Shown: piece by piece, positions 8,693 to 17,582 of the stretch
How the letters are laid out: every line of letters begins with the position of its first letter
Numbering within the stretch: position 1 is the stretch's first letter
Origin: Geminicoccus sp035556675
GTDB lineage: Bacteria; Pseudomonadota; Alphaproteobacteria; Geminicoccales; Geminicoccaceae
NCBI RefSeq assembly: GCF_035556675.1
Contig: NZ_DATMFZ010000259.1
Location: forward strand, 1 to 64,000
Direction: 5' to 3'
DNA: 64,000 nucleotides
The notes under the pieces: generated by a model
Database searches by the model: none
What the model was told of the DNA's origin: nothing
Seen by the model: the letters and a program-made list of their open reading frames with translations, nothing else
Translations under genes and position numbers: made by a program

Positions 8693-10104
8693 CAGGCGGC
8701 CTCGGCCAAAGCAGCCATCTCGGCTGGCAGCGCGTTGGCCCAGGCGGAGATCGTGCCGGCACCCAGGCACACCACCAGGTCGCCCGGCTCGGTGATCGCG
8801 CGCACGAGATCGGCCAGCCCCTCCTGTCCCTCGATCGCCCGGCAGTCGCGATGGCCGCGCGCCTGGATGCCGGCCACCAGCCGGTCCCGGTCAACCCCCT
8901 CGATCGGCGCCTCGCCGGCGGCATAGACCGGGGCGATCAGCACGGTGTCGGCGTCGTGCAGGCAGCCGCAGAACTCGTCGAACAGCGAGGCCAGCCGCGA
9001 GTAGCGGTGCGGCTGGACGATCGCGACCACCCGGCCCTTGGTCGCCTGGCGCGCGGTCGCCAGCACGGCGCGGATCTCGACCGGGTGGTGGCCGTAATCG
9101 TCGACGACCGTCACCCCGCTGGCCTTGCCGGTGATGGTGAAGCGGCGCTTGACCCCGCCAAAGGAGCTGAGCGCCTTGCGGGTGGCGGCATGGTCGATGC
9201 CGAGCTCCTCGGCGATCGCGATCACCGCCAGCGCGTTCTGGACGTTGTGCCGGCCGGGCATCGCCAGGAACATGCCGTCGAGCTGGAGCGGCCGGCCGCC
9301 GCGCCGGGTGACGGTGACGTCGAAGGTGGAGCCGGCTGCCTCGATGGCGAGGCTGGTCGCGCGCACGTCGGCCTGCGGGCTGAAGCCATAGGTGACCACC
9401 CGGCGGTCGGTGATCCGCGCGATCAGCGCCTGGACCTCGGGATGGTCCAGGCAGAGCGCCGCGAAGCCGTAGAAGGGCAGCCGCTCGACGAAGCTGTAAT
9501 AGGCGTCGCGTACCGCCTCGAACGTCCCGTAATGCTCCATGTGCTCGGGATCGATGTTGGTCACCACGCCGATCGTGGCCGGCAGGCGCAGGAAGCTGCC
9601 GTCGCTCTCGTCGCTCTCGACCACCATCCAGTCGCCGGCACCGACCCGGGCATTGGTGCCATAGGCATTGATGATGCCGCCGTTCACCACGGTGGGATCC
9701 AGGCCCGCGGCGTCCAGCAAGGCCGCCACCAGCGAGGTGGTGGTGGTCTTGCCGTGCGTGCCGGCGATCGCGATGGACGACTTCAGGCGCATCAGCTCGG
9801 CCAGCATGTCGGCCCGACGCACTACCGGCAGGCGCCGGGCGCGCGCCTCGACCATTTCCGGATTGTCGGCTTTCACCGCGGAGCTGAACACGACCACAGC
9901 GGCCTCGCCCAGGTTCGCCGCACGATGGCCGATCGCTACGCGGATGCCCTGCTCCTGCAGCCGACGCACATTGGCGCTGGCCGCCTGGTCGGAGCCCTGC
10001 ACGCGATAGCCCTGGTGATGGAGCACGTCCGCGATGCCGGACATGCCGATCCCGCCAATCCCGATGAAATGGATGATGCCCACATCCTGCGGCAGGAACT
10101 TCAC
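8692..10104 (-). CDS. murC: UDP-N-acetylmuramate--L-alanine ligase
   Basis: Adds L-alanine to UDP-MurNAc, the first step of peptide stem assembly. The N-terminal Rossmann domain opens with IIHFIGIGGIGMSGIA, the central domain has the ATP loop GTHGKTTTTS, and the C-terminal domain has VVDDYGHHPVEI. The 470-residue length is typical. The start is a GTG at 10104 that overlaps the murG stop (GTGA). All three Mur-ligase domains are complete, and it sits between murG and murB as in the standard dcw order. Confidence 0.98.
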   Translation of the reverse strand: MKFLPQDVGIIHFIGIGGIGMSGIADVLHHQGYRVQGSDQAASANVRRLQEQGIRVAIGHRAANLGEAAVVVFSSAVKADNPEMVEARARRLPVVRRADMLAELMRLKSSIAIAGTHGKTTTTSLVAALLDAAGLDPTVVNGGIINAYGTNARVGAGDWMVVESDESDGSFLRLPATIGVVTNIDPEHMEHYGTFEAVRDAYYSFVERLPFYGFAALCLDHPEVQALIARITDRRVVTYGFSPQADVRATSLAIEAAGSTFDVTVTRRGGRPLQLDGMFLAMPGRHNVQNALAVIAIAEELGIDHAATRKALSSFGGVKRRFTITGKASGVTVVDDYGHHPVEIRAVLATARQATKGRVVAIVQPHRYSRLASLFDEFCGCLHDADTVLIAPVYAAGEAPIEGVDRDRLVAGIQARGHRDCRAIEGQEGLADLVRAITEPGDLVVCLGAGTISAWANALPAEMAALAEAA

Positions 10105-11168
10105 GGTCTTGGCTCCGCAACGGAAAGTACCAGGTCGGCGAGTGCCCGGGTCGCGTCCGGCCGTGCGGCCGACCGGGCGGCTTTGGACATCTCCTCGAGT
10201 CGCGCCGGATCATCCGCTAAAGAGGCGATGGCATCTGCGAGAGTTTCCGGCGACGCGGCCAGTTCGCGCAGCGTCACCGCCCCACCTGCCTCGGCGATCC
10301 GCATGGCATTGGCGTATTGGTGGTCGTCGGCGGCATGCGCATAGGGCACGTAGAGCGCCGGACGGCCGCAGGCGGTGACCTCGGCCACGGTGGAGGCGCC
10401 GCTGCGCGCGATCACGAGGTCGCAGACGGCGAGCCTCTTCGGCATGTCATCGAAGAAGCTCGCGATCTCGGCCTGGATGCCGAGTTCGGCATAGCGTGAG
10501 CGGACACGGTCCAGGTCCTCGGGCCTGGCCTGCTGCACCATGGCGAGGCGCTGGCGCAGTTCGGCCGGGAGCAGGGCCAGCGCCTCGGGCAGCACGGTCG
10601 AGAAGACGCGGGCTCCCTGCGAGCCGCCCAGCACCAGGATCCGCCGGCGCCCGTCCGGATCGGGGACGGCAGGTGCCGCCGCAAACCCGCTGCGCAGAGG
10701 ATTGCCGGTGACCAGGGTCCGGTCGGAGAGCGGCGGGGCGTGCTCGGTGCGGACGAAGCTCAGTGCCAGCCGCTGGGCGAGCCTGGCCAGCGCCCGGTTG
10801 GCCTTGCCCAGCACCGCGTTCTGCTCGTGGACCACCAGGGGGCGGCCGAGCAGCCTGGCGGCGAGTGCCGGCGGGAAGGAGGCATAGCCGCCGAAGCAGG
10901 CCGCCACCGAGGGCCGCCAGCGGCGCAGGAGGCGCAGGCACTGGACGAGGCCCTGGGCCACGCCCAGGCCGCGGCCGACCGCACCCAGGCCTGGCCGGGC
11001 CGCGGCCACCACATGGACGTCATAGGAGCCCTTCACCCAGCGCCGGCCGCGCTCGTCCACCACCAGCGCCACCTGGTGGCCGCGGCGGACGATCTCGTCG
11101 GCCAGCGCCAGGGCCGGGAACATGTGCCCGCCCGTGCCGCCGGACGCGATCACCACCGGGCCGGTCAT
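10101..11168 (-). CDS. murG: Lipid II synthase, GlcNAc transferase MurG
   Basis: Peripheral membrane glycosyltransferase that adds GlcNAc to lipid I, giving lipid II. The N-terminal domain starts with the glycine loop ASGGTGGHMFPALALA, which interacts with the lipid acceptor; the C-terminal UDP-GlcNAc-binding domain contains ILVLGGSQGARVFS and DLVIARSGASTVAE. Length 355 aa is normal. Start ATG at 11168 overlaps the ftsW stop by four bases, and the 3' end overlaps the murC start by four, so coupling through this part of the operon looks strong. Confidence 0.97.
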   Translation of the reverse strand: MTGPVVIASGGTGGHMFPALALADEIVRRGHQVALVVDERGRRWVKGSYDVHVVAAARPGLGAVGRGLGVAQGLVQCLRLLRRWRPSVAACFGGYASFPPALAARLLGRPLVVHEQNAVLGKANRALARLAQRLALSFVRTEHAPPLSDRTLVTGNPLRSGFAAAPAVPDPDGRRRILVLGGSQGARVFSTVLPEALALLPAELRQRLAMVQQARPEDLDRVRSRYAELGIQAEIASFFDDMPKRLAVCDLVIARSGASTVAEVTACGRPALYVPYAHAADDHQYANAMRIAEAGGAVTLRELAASPETLADAIASLADDPARLEEMSKAARSAARPDATRALADLVLSVAEPRP

Positions 11169-12274
11169 CGCACCAGCTCCAGCCGGGCGCCGCGGCGGGT
11201 TAGGGCCAGGAGCAGGCCCATGCTGAGCCCAAAGGACAGAAGCGAGCTGCCGCCATAGGAGATGAACGGCAGGGTCATCCCCTTGGTCGGCATCAGGTTC
11301 AGGTTGACCGCCATGTTGATGAAGGCCTGCAGGCCGAACTGGGCAGCTAGCCCGCCGGCCGCCAGCAGGCAGAAGCGGTCATGCAGGCCCGAGACCCGGC
11401 GCAGCGCGCGGAACAGGAGGAAGAAGAACAGCCCGACCAGCGCCAGACAAGTGATCACCCCGAACTCCTCGGCGGTGGCGGCGAAGATGAAGTCGGAATG
11501 GGCGTCGGGCAGCTGGAACTTCACCACCCCCTCGCCCGGCCCCCGGCCGAGCAGGCCGCCGGAAGCCACCGCGTTCATCGCCTTGTCGACCTGGTAGACC
11601 TCCTGCGACGGGTCCATGAAGCCGTCCACCCGCTGGGTGAAGTGCGGGTAGAACAGGTAGGCCCCCCACAGCCCGGTGATGCCGGCACCGGCGGCAGCCG
11701 TGATCCAGCCCCAGCCGAGCCCGGCCAGGAACAGCTGGATGCCGAACACCGCGGCCACCACGAAGGCCATGCCGATGTCGGGCTGGCGGGCCAGCATCAC
11801 CAGGGCCAGGCAGACCGGCAGAAGCGAGGGCCACAGGCCGCGCAGGCCCTGGCTGCGGGCGAGCAGCCAGGCAACCACGATCGCGAGGGTCGGCTTCACG
11901 AACTCGGACGGCTGCAGGCGGAAGCTGCCGAAGTCGAGCCAGCGATGAGCACCCTTGACCTCCGGTCCGTACGGGGTGAGCGCGGTCAGCCCGACGAACA
12001 CCAGCAGGAGGAACCAGGCCAGCCGCAGCACGCCGCGCGGCGAGAGCATGGACGCGCACAGCATCAGGGTGATCGATGCCGCCAGGAAGACGGCCTGACG
12101 CTCGACGAAGTAGGTGGCCGGATTGTTGTTGCGGATCGCGACCGGGCCGCTGGCCGCGAACACCAGAATCAGGCCGATCACGGCCAGGATCGCGAAGCCC
12201 AGCATCAGGACGCGGTCGACCGTCCACCACCAGGACCCCAGGACGCTGCGATTGCTGCGCGGGACGACGATCAT
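11165..12274 (-). CDS. ftsW: Septal peptidoglycan polymerase FtsW (SEDS family)
   Basis: SEDS glycosyltransferase that polymerises lipid II at the septum in complex with FtsI. Hydrophobicity shows about ten membrane segments. Family motifs include KGAHRWLDFGSFRLQPSE in the middle and, near the C-terminus, PTKGMTLPFISYGGSS. Length 369 aa. The ATG at 12274 follows the murD stop by six bases. Because it sits in the dcw cluster next to murG and in the same operon as ftsI, FtsW is preferred over the elongation paralogue RodA. Confidence 0.95.
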   Translation of the reverse strand: MIVVPRSNRSVLGSWWWTVDRVLMLGFAILAVIGLILVFAASGPVAIRNNNPATYFVERQAVFLAASITLMLCASMLSPRGVLRLAWFLLLVFVGLTALTPYGPEVKGAHRWLDFGSFRLQPSEFVKPTLAIVVAWLLARSQGLRGLWPSLLPVCLALVMLARQPDIGMAFVVAAVFGIQLFLAGLGWGWITAAAGAGITGLWGAYLFYPHFTQRVDGFMDPSQEVYQVDKAMNAVASGGLLGRGPGEGVVKFQLPDAHSDFIFAATAEEFGVITCLALVGLFFFLLFRALRRVSGLHDRFCLLAAGGLAAQFGLQAFINMAVNLNLMPTKGMTLPFISYGGSSLLSFGLSMGLLLALTRRGARLELVR

Positions 12275-12280
12275 GCCGCC

Positions 12281-13633
12281 CTAACCTTTCACGAGGTCGC
12301 GGAAGCGCGCGCCCCGTGCCTCGTAGTCCCTGAACTGGTCGAAGCTGGCGCAGGCGGGCGCCAGCAGCACGGTGGTGCCGGGCGCGGCGATCTCGCGTGC
12401 GGCCGCGACCGCTTCCTCCAGCGTGCCGACGTTGCGGCAGGAGACGACGCCGGCCAGATCCGCGGCGATCGCGTCCGCCGCCTCGCCGATCAGGAGGGCT
12501 GCCCGGACATTGGCCATGGCGGGTGCCAGGCTGCGAAAGCCCCCGGGCTTGGGCCGCCCCCCGGCGATCCAGACGATCTGGTCGAAGGCGCAGAGGCTGC
12601 GCCTGGCGGCATCGGGGTTGGTCGCCTTGCTGTCGTTGACCCAGCGCACGCCGTCCCTGAGGGCCACTTCCTCCATGCGGTGCGGCAGGCCCGGGAAGTC
12701 GAACATCCGCTCCGTCACCTGCCTGGGTGCGATGCCGCCCAGAGCCCGGACCGCGGCATAGGCGGCAGCGGCGTTCTGGTGGTTGTGCCGGCCGCGCAGC
12801 GTGGGGACATCGCTCAGGTCGGCCACGAAGCGCGAGGTCTTGTCGCTGGCGTCGATCAGCCGCCCTTCGACCACGCCCACGCCACCGCCCGGCATCTGGC
12901 CGCCCGAGACCGGCACGATCCGGTGGGTGCCCTGCCCGGCCAGGCGTGCTAGGACCTGCCGGCTCTCCTGGTCGTCCACGCCGATCACTGCGGTGGCATG
13001 GCCACGCCCGTGGCGGAACAGCTTCTCCTTGGCCCGGACATAGCCGGCGAGGTCGCCGTGCCGGTCCAGATGGTCCGGCGAGATGTTGGTCCAGACCGCA
13101 ATGTCGATCGGCAGGTCCTGGATCAGGTCGAGCTGGTAGGAGGACAGCTCCAGCACCACCACCGCGTCGGCAGGTCCCAGATCCATGTCCAGGACCGGCA
13201 CGCCGATATTGCCGCCCATCACTGCCGCCCGGCCAGAACCGGTCAGAATGTGGTGGATCAGCGCCGTGGTGGTCGACTTGCCGTTGGTGCCGGTGATGCC
13301 CACGACCCGCCGCTCACCCAGCCTTCCGGCCAGCAGGTCCAGGTCGGCGATGTGCGGCACGCCAGCCTCGGCAGCAGCCCGGACCACGGGGTGCGGTGCG
13401 GGATGGGTGAGCGGCACGCCCGGGCTCACCACCAGGGCCGCGAGCCCTCCGATCGCGCTGACGTCGCCCGGCACGGCACCCAGCGCCACGGCCTGCCCGA
13501 TCTGGGCCGGATCATCGTCGAAGGCGACCACCCGCTTGGCCCGGCCGGCAAGTGCCCGGACGGCAGCCAAGCCGCTGCGCCCCAGGCCCAGCACCCCCAC
13601 GTCGGCTCCGGCGATCCGTTCCATCCAGCCCAT
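12281..13633 (-). CDS. murD: UDP-N-acetylmuramoylalanine--D-glutamate ligase
   Basis: Cytoplasmic ligase that adds D-glutamate to UDP-MurNAc-L-Ala. The N-terminal domain contains VLGLGRSGLAAVRAL, the ATP loop is GITGTNGKSTTTALI, and the C-terminal domain has WVNDSKATNPDA, the lysine region typical of MurD. The 450-residue length is normal. The ATG at 13633 starts six bases after mraY ends, and ftsW follows six bases after its stop. Confidence 0.97.
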   Translation of the reverse strand: MGWMERIAGADVGVLGLGRSGLAAVRALAGRAKRVVAFDDDPAQIGQAVALGAVPGDVSAIGGLAALVVSPGVPLTHPAPHPVVRAAAEAGVPHIADLDLLAGRLGERRVVGITGTNGKSTTTALIHHILTGSGRAAVMGGNIGVPVLDMDLGPADAVVVLELSSYQLDLIQDLPIDIAVWTNISPDHLDRHGDLAGYVRAKEKLFRHGRGHATAVIGVDDQESRQVLARLAGQGTHRIVPVSGGQMPGGGVGVVEGRLIDASDKTSRFVADLSDVPTLRGRHNHQNAAAAYAAVRALGGIAPRQVTERMFDFPGLPHRMEEVALRDGVRWVNDSKATNPDAARRSLCAFDQIVWIAGGRPKPGGFRSLAPAMANVRAALLIGEAADAIAADLAGVVSCRNVGTLEEAVAAAREIAAPGTTVLLAPACASFDQFRDYEARGARFRDLVKG

Positions 13634-13639
13634 CTCGGC

Positions 13640-14728
13640 TCACCTCAGCTTGAGGGTGGAGAGACCTACCAGGGCCAGGATCGAGGCAATGATCCAAAAG
13701 CGGATCACGATCGTCGATTCCTGCCAGCCCAGCTTCTCGAAGTGGTGGTGCAGCGGCGCCATCCGGAACACCCGCCGCCCCGTCATCTTGAAGCTGGCAA
13801 CCTGCACGATCACCGACACCGCCTCCAGCACGAACAGGCCGCCGATCACCATCAGCACCAGTTCGTGCTTCACGATCACCGCGGTCACGCCGAGCGCGCC
13901 GCCGGCGGAGAGCGAGCCGGTGTCGCCCATGAACACCATGGCCGGCGGGGCGTTGAACCAGAGGAAGCCCATGGAGGCGCCGACCAGTGCCGCCAGGAAC
14001 ACGGTGATCTCGCCGGCACCCGGGACGTGCGGGACGCCCAGATAGTTGGCGAAGATCACGTTGCCGCCGAGATAGGCGATGATGCCGAAGCACCCGGCCG
14101 CGATCATCACCGGCACGATCGCGAGCCCGTCCAGCCCGTCGGTCAGGTTCACCGCGTTGGAACTGCCCATCATCACCAGGGTGGCGAAGACCGGGAACAT
14201 GAAGCCCAGCGGGATGAAGGCGTCCTTGAAGAAGGGCAGCGCCACTGAGGTGGCGCCCGGCCCGTCCACGACCAGCACGAGATAGAGGGCCACGAGCAGC
14301 CCGATCACCGCCTGGGCCAGGAGCTTCATCCGCCCGGACAGGCCCTTGCTGTTGCGCTTGGTGAGCTTGAGATAGTCGTCGCCGAAGCCGATCAGGCCGT
14401 AGCCCAGCGTCACGAACAGGACGCACCAGGTGTAGCCGTTGGTGAGGTCGGCCCAGAGCAGGGTGGACAGGCTGAGCGCCAGCAGGATCAGCACGCCGCC
14501 CATGGTGGGCGTGCCCTTCTTGGTGAGGAGATGGCTTTCCGGCCCGTCCAGGCGGATCGGCTGGCCACCGGGCTGCTTGCTCTTGAGCCAGCGGATCACC
14601 CTGGGGCCCAGCCAGAAGCTCAGGAACAGCGCAGTCATCACCGCCCCGCCGGCGCGGAAGGTGATGTAGCGGAACACGTTGAGGACGTTCACCGTCTCCG
14701 AAAGGGGCACCAGCAGGTGGTAGAGCAT
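13640..14728 (-). CDS. mraY: Phospho-MurNAc-pentapeptide transferase
   Basis: Integral membrane enzyme that transfers phospho-MurNAc-pentapeptide to undecaprenyl phosphate, forming lipid I. About ten membrane helices are visible. Conserved cytoplasmic motifs are KKGTPTMGG, FGDDYLKL with the catalytic aspartates, NLTDGLDGLA, and the C-terminal MAPLHHHFEKLGW. The ATG at 14728 shares one base with the murF stop (TGATG). The longer frame running to 16159 is a shadow of murF. Length 362 aa is typical. Confidence 0.98.
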   Translation of the reverse strand: MLYHLLVPLSETVNVLNVFRYITFRAGGAVMTALFLSFWLGPRVIRWLKSKQPGGQPIRLDGPESHLLTKKGTPTMGGVLILLALSLSTLLWADLTNGYTWCVLFVTLGYGLIGFGDDYLKLTKRNSKGLSGRMKLLAQAVIGLLVALYLVLVVDGPGATSVALPFFKDAFIPLGFMFPVFATLVMMGSSNAVNLTDGLDGLAIVPVMIAAGCFGIIAYLGGNVIFANYLGVPHVPGAGEITVFLAALVGASMGFLWFNAPPAMVFMGDTGSLSAGGALGVTAVIVKHELVLMVIGGLFVLEAVSVIVQVASFKMTGRRVFRMAPLHHHFEKLGWQESTIVIRFWIIASILALVGLSTLKLR

Positions 14729-16116
14729 CAGCCCTGTCCCCCTGCCGCGAGCCCGTCGACGATCACGCGCATTCGACTTCCCAATGAACCCTTGACCAGC
14801 ACCACGTCGCCGTCCCGCAGCTGGCACTGGAGCAGCGGCAGGAGTTCGGCGCTGGTGGGTGCGTGATGAACGGCGATCCCGCAGGCCAGCCGCCCGGCCA
14901 GGCCGGTCATGGCCGGGCCGCACAGATAGGCGGCCTCGACGCCGGCTGCCGCCAGATCGGGGGCCAGCCCGGCATGGAGCGGCTCGGCCTGGGCACCCAG
15001 CTCCAGCATGTCGCCCAGCACGGCGACCCTGCGGCCAGCCTGGCGCGCCAGCACATCCAGGGCTGCCCGCATCGAGGCCGGGTTGGCGTTGTAGCTCTCG
15101 TCCAGCAGCAGGATGGTCGCACCGCCCGGCAGCCGGAGCGGCCGGCGCACGCCCCGCCCCTCGACCGGGCGGACCAGCGCCATCCGGCCGGCCACTGCCT
15201 CGGGGTCGAGCCCGAGCGCGGCTGCCACGGCGAGCCAGCCCAGACTGTTCTCGACCTGGTGGCCGCCGGGCAGGTCGAGGCGCCAGCGGAGCGTCCGCCC
15301 GCCCAGCCGCGCTTCGACCCGGCTGCCGTCCGCGTCGCCCGTCTCGGTCAGGAGCTGCAGGTCGGCACCGACGGAGCGGCCGAAGGTGAGGATGGAGCCG
15401 GCCCGCGAGCTGCGCGCTGCCTGGAGGAGGAGGTCCGACCAGCGATTGCCGGCGGGCAGCACCACCGTGCCCCCCGGCTCGATCGCCTCGACGATCTCGG
15501 CCTTGGCGCGGGCGATCGCCTCCTCGCCCGGAAAATGGCCGAGATGGGCCGGGGCAACCGTGGTCACCAGCGCCACATGGGGCCGGACCTGCGCCGCCAG
15601 AGCGCGGATCTCGCCCGCATGGTTCATCCCGAGCTCGAACACGCCGAATGCCGTGTCCTGCGGCATCCGGGCCAGGCTCAGCGGCACACCCCAATGGTTG
15701 TTGTGACTCTTGGCACTGGCATGGGTCGGGCCGAACCCGGCGAGCAGCGTGGCGAGTGCCGTCTTGGCGGTGGTCTTGCCCGCACTGCCGGTGATCGCCA
15801 CGACCCGTGCAGCGGTCGCGGCGCGGCGGGCACGGCCCAGCCGCTCCAGGCCCATGAGCGTGTCGGCCACGACCAGGCCGGACGCTCCTGGCGGCAGGGC
15901 CTCCCTGCTGGCGACCAAGGCAGCGGCGGCACCGGCGGCCAGCGCATCGCTCACGAAGGCATGACCGTCGCGATGCTCGCCCTTCAGCGCCACGAACAGG
16001 TCGCCCGGCTGGAGTTCCCGCGTGTCGATCGCCACGCCGCCCGCCTGCCAGGCGGGCCCGGCCAGCATCCCGCCCGTGGCCAGGGCGGCTTCCCCGGAGG
16101 TCCAGAGCGCGCTCAT
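14728..16116 (-). CDS. murF: UDP-MurNAc-tripeptide--D-alanyl-D-alanine ligase
   Basis: Attaches the D-Ala-D-Ala made by Ddl, completing the UDP-MurNAc-pentapeptide. The ATP loop is VAITGSAGKTTAKTAL; other Mur-ligase motifs are FELGMNHAGEI and LLDESYNANPASM. Length 462 aa. The ATG at 16116 overlaps the murE stop by four bases. Its presence with ddl and murE in one operon covers the whole late stage of stem assembly. Confidence 0.97.
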   Translation of the reverse strand: MSALWTSGEAALATGGMLAGPAWQAGGVAIDTRELQPGDLFVALKGEHRDGHAFVSDALAAGAAAALVASREALPPGASGLVVADTLMGLERLGRARRAATAARVVAITGSAGKTTAKTALATLLAGFGPTHASAKSHNNHWGVPLSLARMPQDTAFGVFELGMNHAGEIRALAAQVRPHVALVTTVAPAHLGHFPGEEAIARAKAEIVEAIEPGGTVVLPAGNRWSDLLLQAARSSRAGSILTFGRSVGADLQLLTETGDADGSRVEARLGGRTLRWRLDLPGGHQVENSLGWLAVAAALGLDPEAVAGRMALVRPVEGRGVRRPLRLPGGATILLLDESYNANPASMRAALDVLARQAGRRVAVLGDMLELGAQAEPLHAGLAPDLAAAGVEAAYLCGPAMTGLAGRLACGIAVHHAPTSAELLPLLQCQLRDGDVVLVKGSLGSRMRVIVDGLAAGGQG

Positions 16117-17582
16117 GCCGGGGCCAGCTCCGCAAGCGCCGCCCGGGCGACCTCGGCATCGTCGAACGGATGTGTCACGCCCCGCAGGGTCTGCCCGCGC
16201 TCATGACCCTTGCCGGCGATGAGCAGCAGGTCGCCCGGGCGAAGCTCGGCCACCGCCGTTCGGATCGCCAGCGCCCGATCGCCGATCTCGCGCGCACCGG
16301 GCGCCATCCCTGCCAGGGCCGCAGCCCGGATTGCGGCCGGATCCTCGCTGCGCGGGTTGTCGTCGGTGACGATCGCCATGTCGGCGCGCTCGGCGGCCAC
16401 CCGGCCCATCAGGGGCCGCTTGCCCGGATCGCGGTCGCCCCCGCAGCCGAACACCACGACGAGGCGCCCCTGGACGTGCGGCCTTGCCGCCGCCAGCGCC
16501 TTTTCCAGCGCGTCGGGCGTGTGTGCATAGTCGACATAGACGGCGGCGCCAGCGGGCGTGGCGCCCACCAGCTCCATGCGCCCGGGCGCGCCCGTAACCT
16601 GCGGGAGCAGCCGGACCGCATCGGCGGGATCCCCGCCGGTCGCCTGCCACAGTCCCAGGGCCGCCAGGAGGTTCTCCGCCTGGAACGCGCCCACCAGCGG
16701 GCTCGCGACCCGGAACTCCCGCCCGGACACCGCCAGCACCAGGCTCTGGCCGCCGGGCTCCGGCCGCTGCTCGACCAGGCGCAGCGCACGGGCATTGCGA
16801 CCATAGTCGATCACCCGGATGCCGCGCTGTTGGCAGGTCGCCGCCAGCTCGGCGAACTCCGGGATGTCGGCGTTCAGCACCGCCACGCCGTCGGGTGCCA
16901 GCACCTCGGCGAACAGGCGGCGCTTGGCGGCCAGATAGGCGCCCATGTCGCCATGATGGTCGAGATGGTCGCGGGTGAGGTTGGTGAAGGCGGCAGCCGT
17001 GATGCGCAGCCCGTCGACGCGGCGCTGCTCCAGGCCGTGGCTGGAAGCCTCGATCACCAGCCGCTCGACGCCCGCCCCGGCCAGCTCGGCGGCCAGGCGC
17101 TGCAGGGTCAGCACGTCCGGCGTGGTGAGGTTGCCCGGCAGGTCGCCGGTGGTCGACTGCACGCCGAGCGTGCCGATCGAGGCGGACTCGTGGCCGGACA
17201 GCGCCCAGAGCTGGCGGGTGAAGCTCGCGACCGAGGTCTTGCCGTTGGTGCCGGTGACCGCCGCCACGATGGCCGGCTGGCGGCCGAAGTAGCGTGCGGC
17301 GAGTCTGGCCAGGGCCGCGGCGGGGTCGGGGGCGACCAGCACCGGCACGGGCAGCGCGCGCTCTGCCAGGGCCGCCCCGCCGAGCACGGCCACGGCACCC
17401 GCCGCGATCGCCTGGTCGACGAACGCGCCGCCGTCCACCCGTGTGCCGGGCAGGGCCGCGAACAGCGAGCCGGGCCGGACCTCACGCGAATCGAGGGTGA
17501 GGCCGCGGATCTCCGGATCCGTGGCGTCGGGTGCCGGCAGGAGCGTCAGGCCCAGCCCGTCAGTAAGGCGCGAAAGCCGCAA
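16113..17582 (-). CDS. murE: UDP-MurNAc-L-Ala-D-Glu--meso-diaminopimelate ligase
   Basis: Adds the third stem residue. The motif DNPRSEDP in the C-terminal domain is the DNPR signature for meso-diaminopimelate rather than lysine, so the wall is expected to be of the usual Gram-negative type. The ATP loop is AVTGTNGKTSVASF. Start: TTG at 17582, six bases after AAGGAGG, inside the end of ftsI (23-base overlap); no ATG offers a better alternative. Length 489 aa. Its substrate is also the substrate of LysA, encoded at about 25 kb. Confidence 0.96.
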   Translation of the reverse strand: MRLSRLTDGLGLTLLPAPDATDPEIRGLTLDSREVRPGSLFAALPGTRVDGGAFVDQAIAAGAVAVLGGAALAERALPVPVLVAPDPAAALARLAARYFGRQPAIVAAVTGTNGKTSVASFTRQLWALSGHESASIGTLGVQSTTGDLPGNLTTPDVLTLQRLAAELAGAGVERLVIEASSHGLEQRRVDGLRITAAAFTNLTRDHLDHHGDMGAYLAAKRRLFAEVLAPDGVAVLNADIPEFAELAATCQQRGIRVIDYGRNARALRLVEQRPEPGGQSLVLAVSGREFRVASPLVGAFQAENLLAALGLWQATGGDPADAVRLLPQVTGAPGRMELVGATPAGAAVYVDYAHTPDALEKALAAARPHVQGRLVVVFGCGGDRDPGKRPLMGRVAAERADMAIVTDDNPRSEDPAAIRAAALAGMAPGAREIGDRALAIRTAVAELRPGDLLLIAGKGHERGQTLRGVTHPFDDAEVARAALAELAPA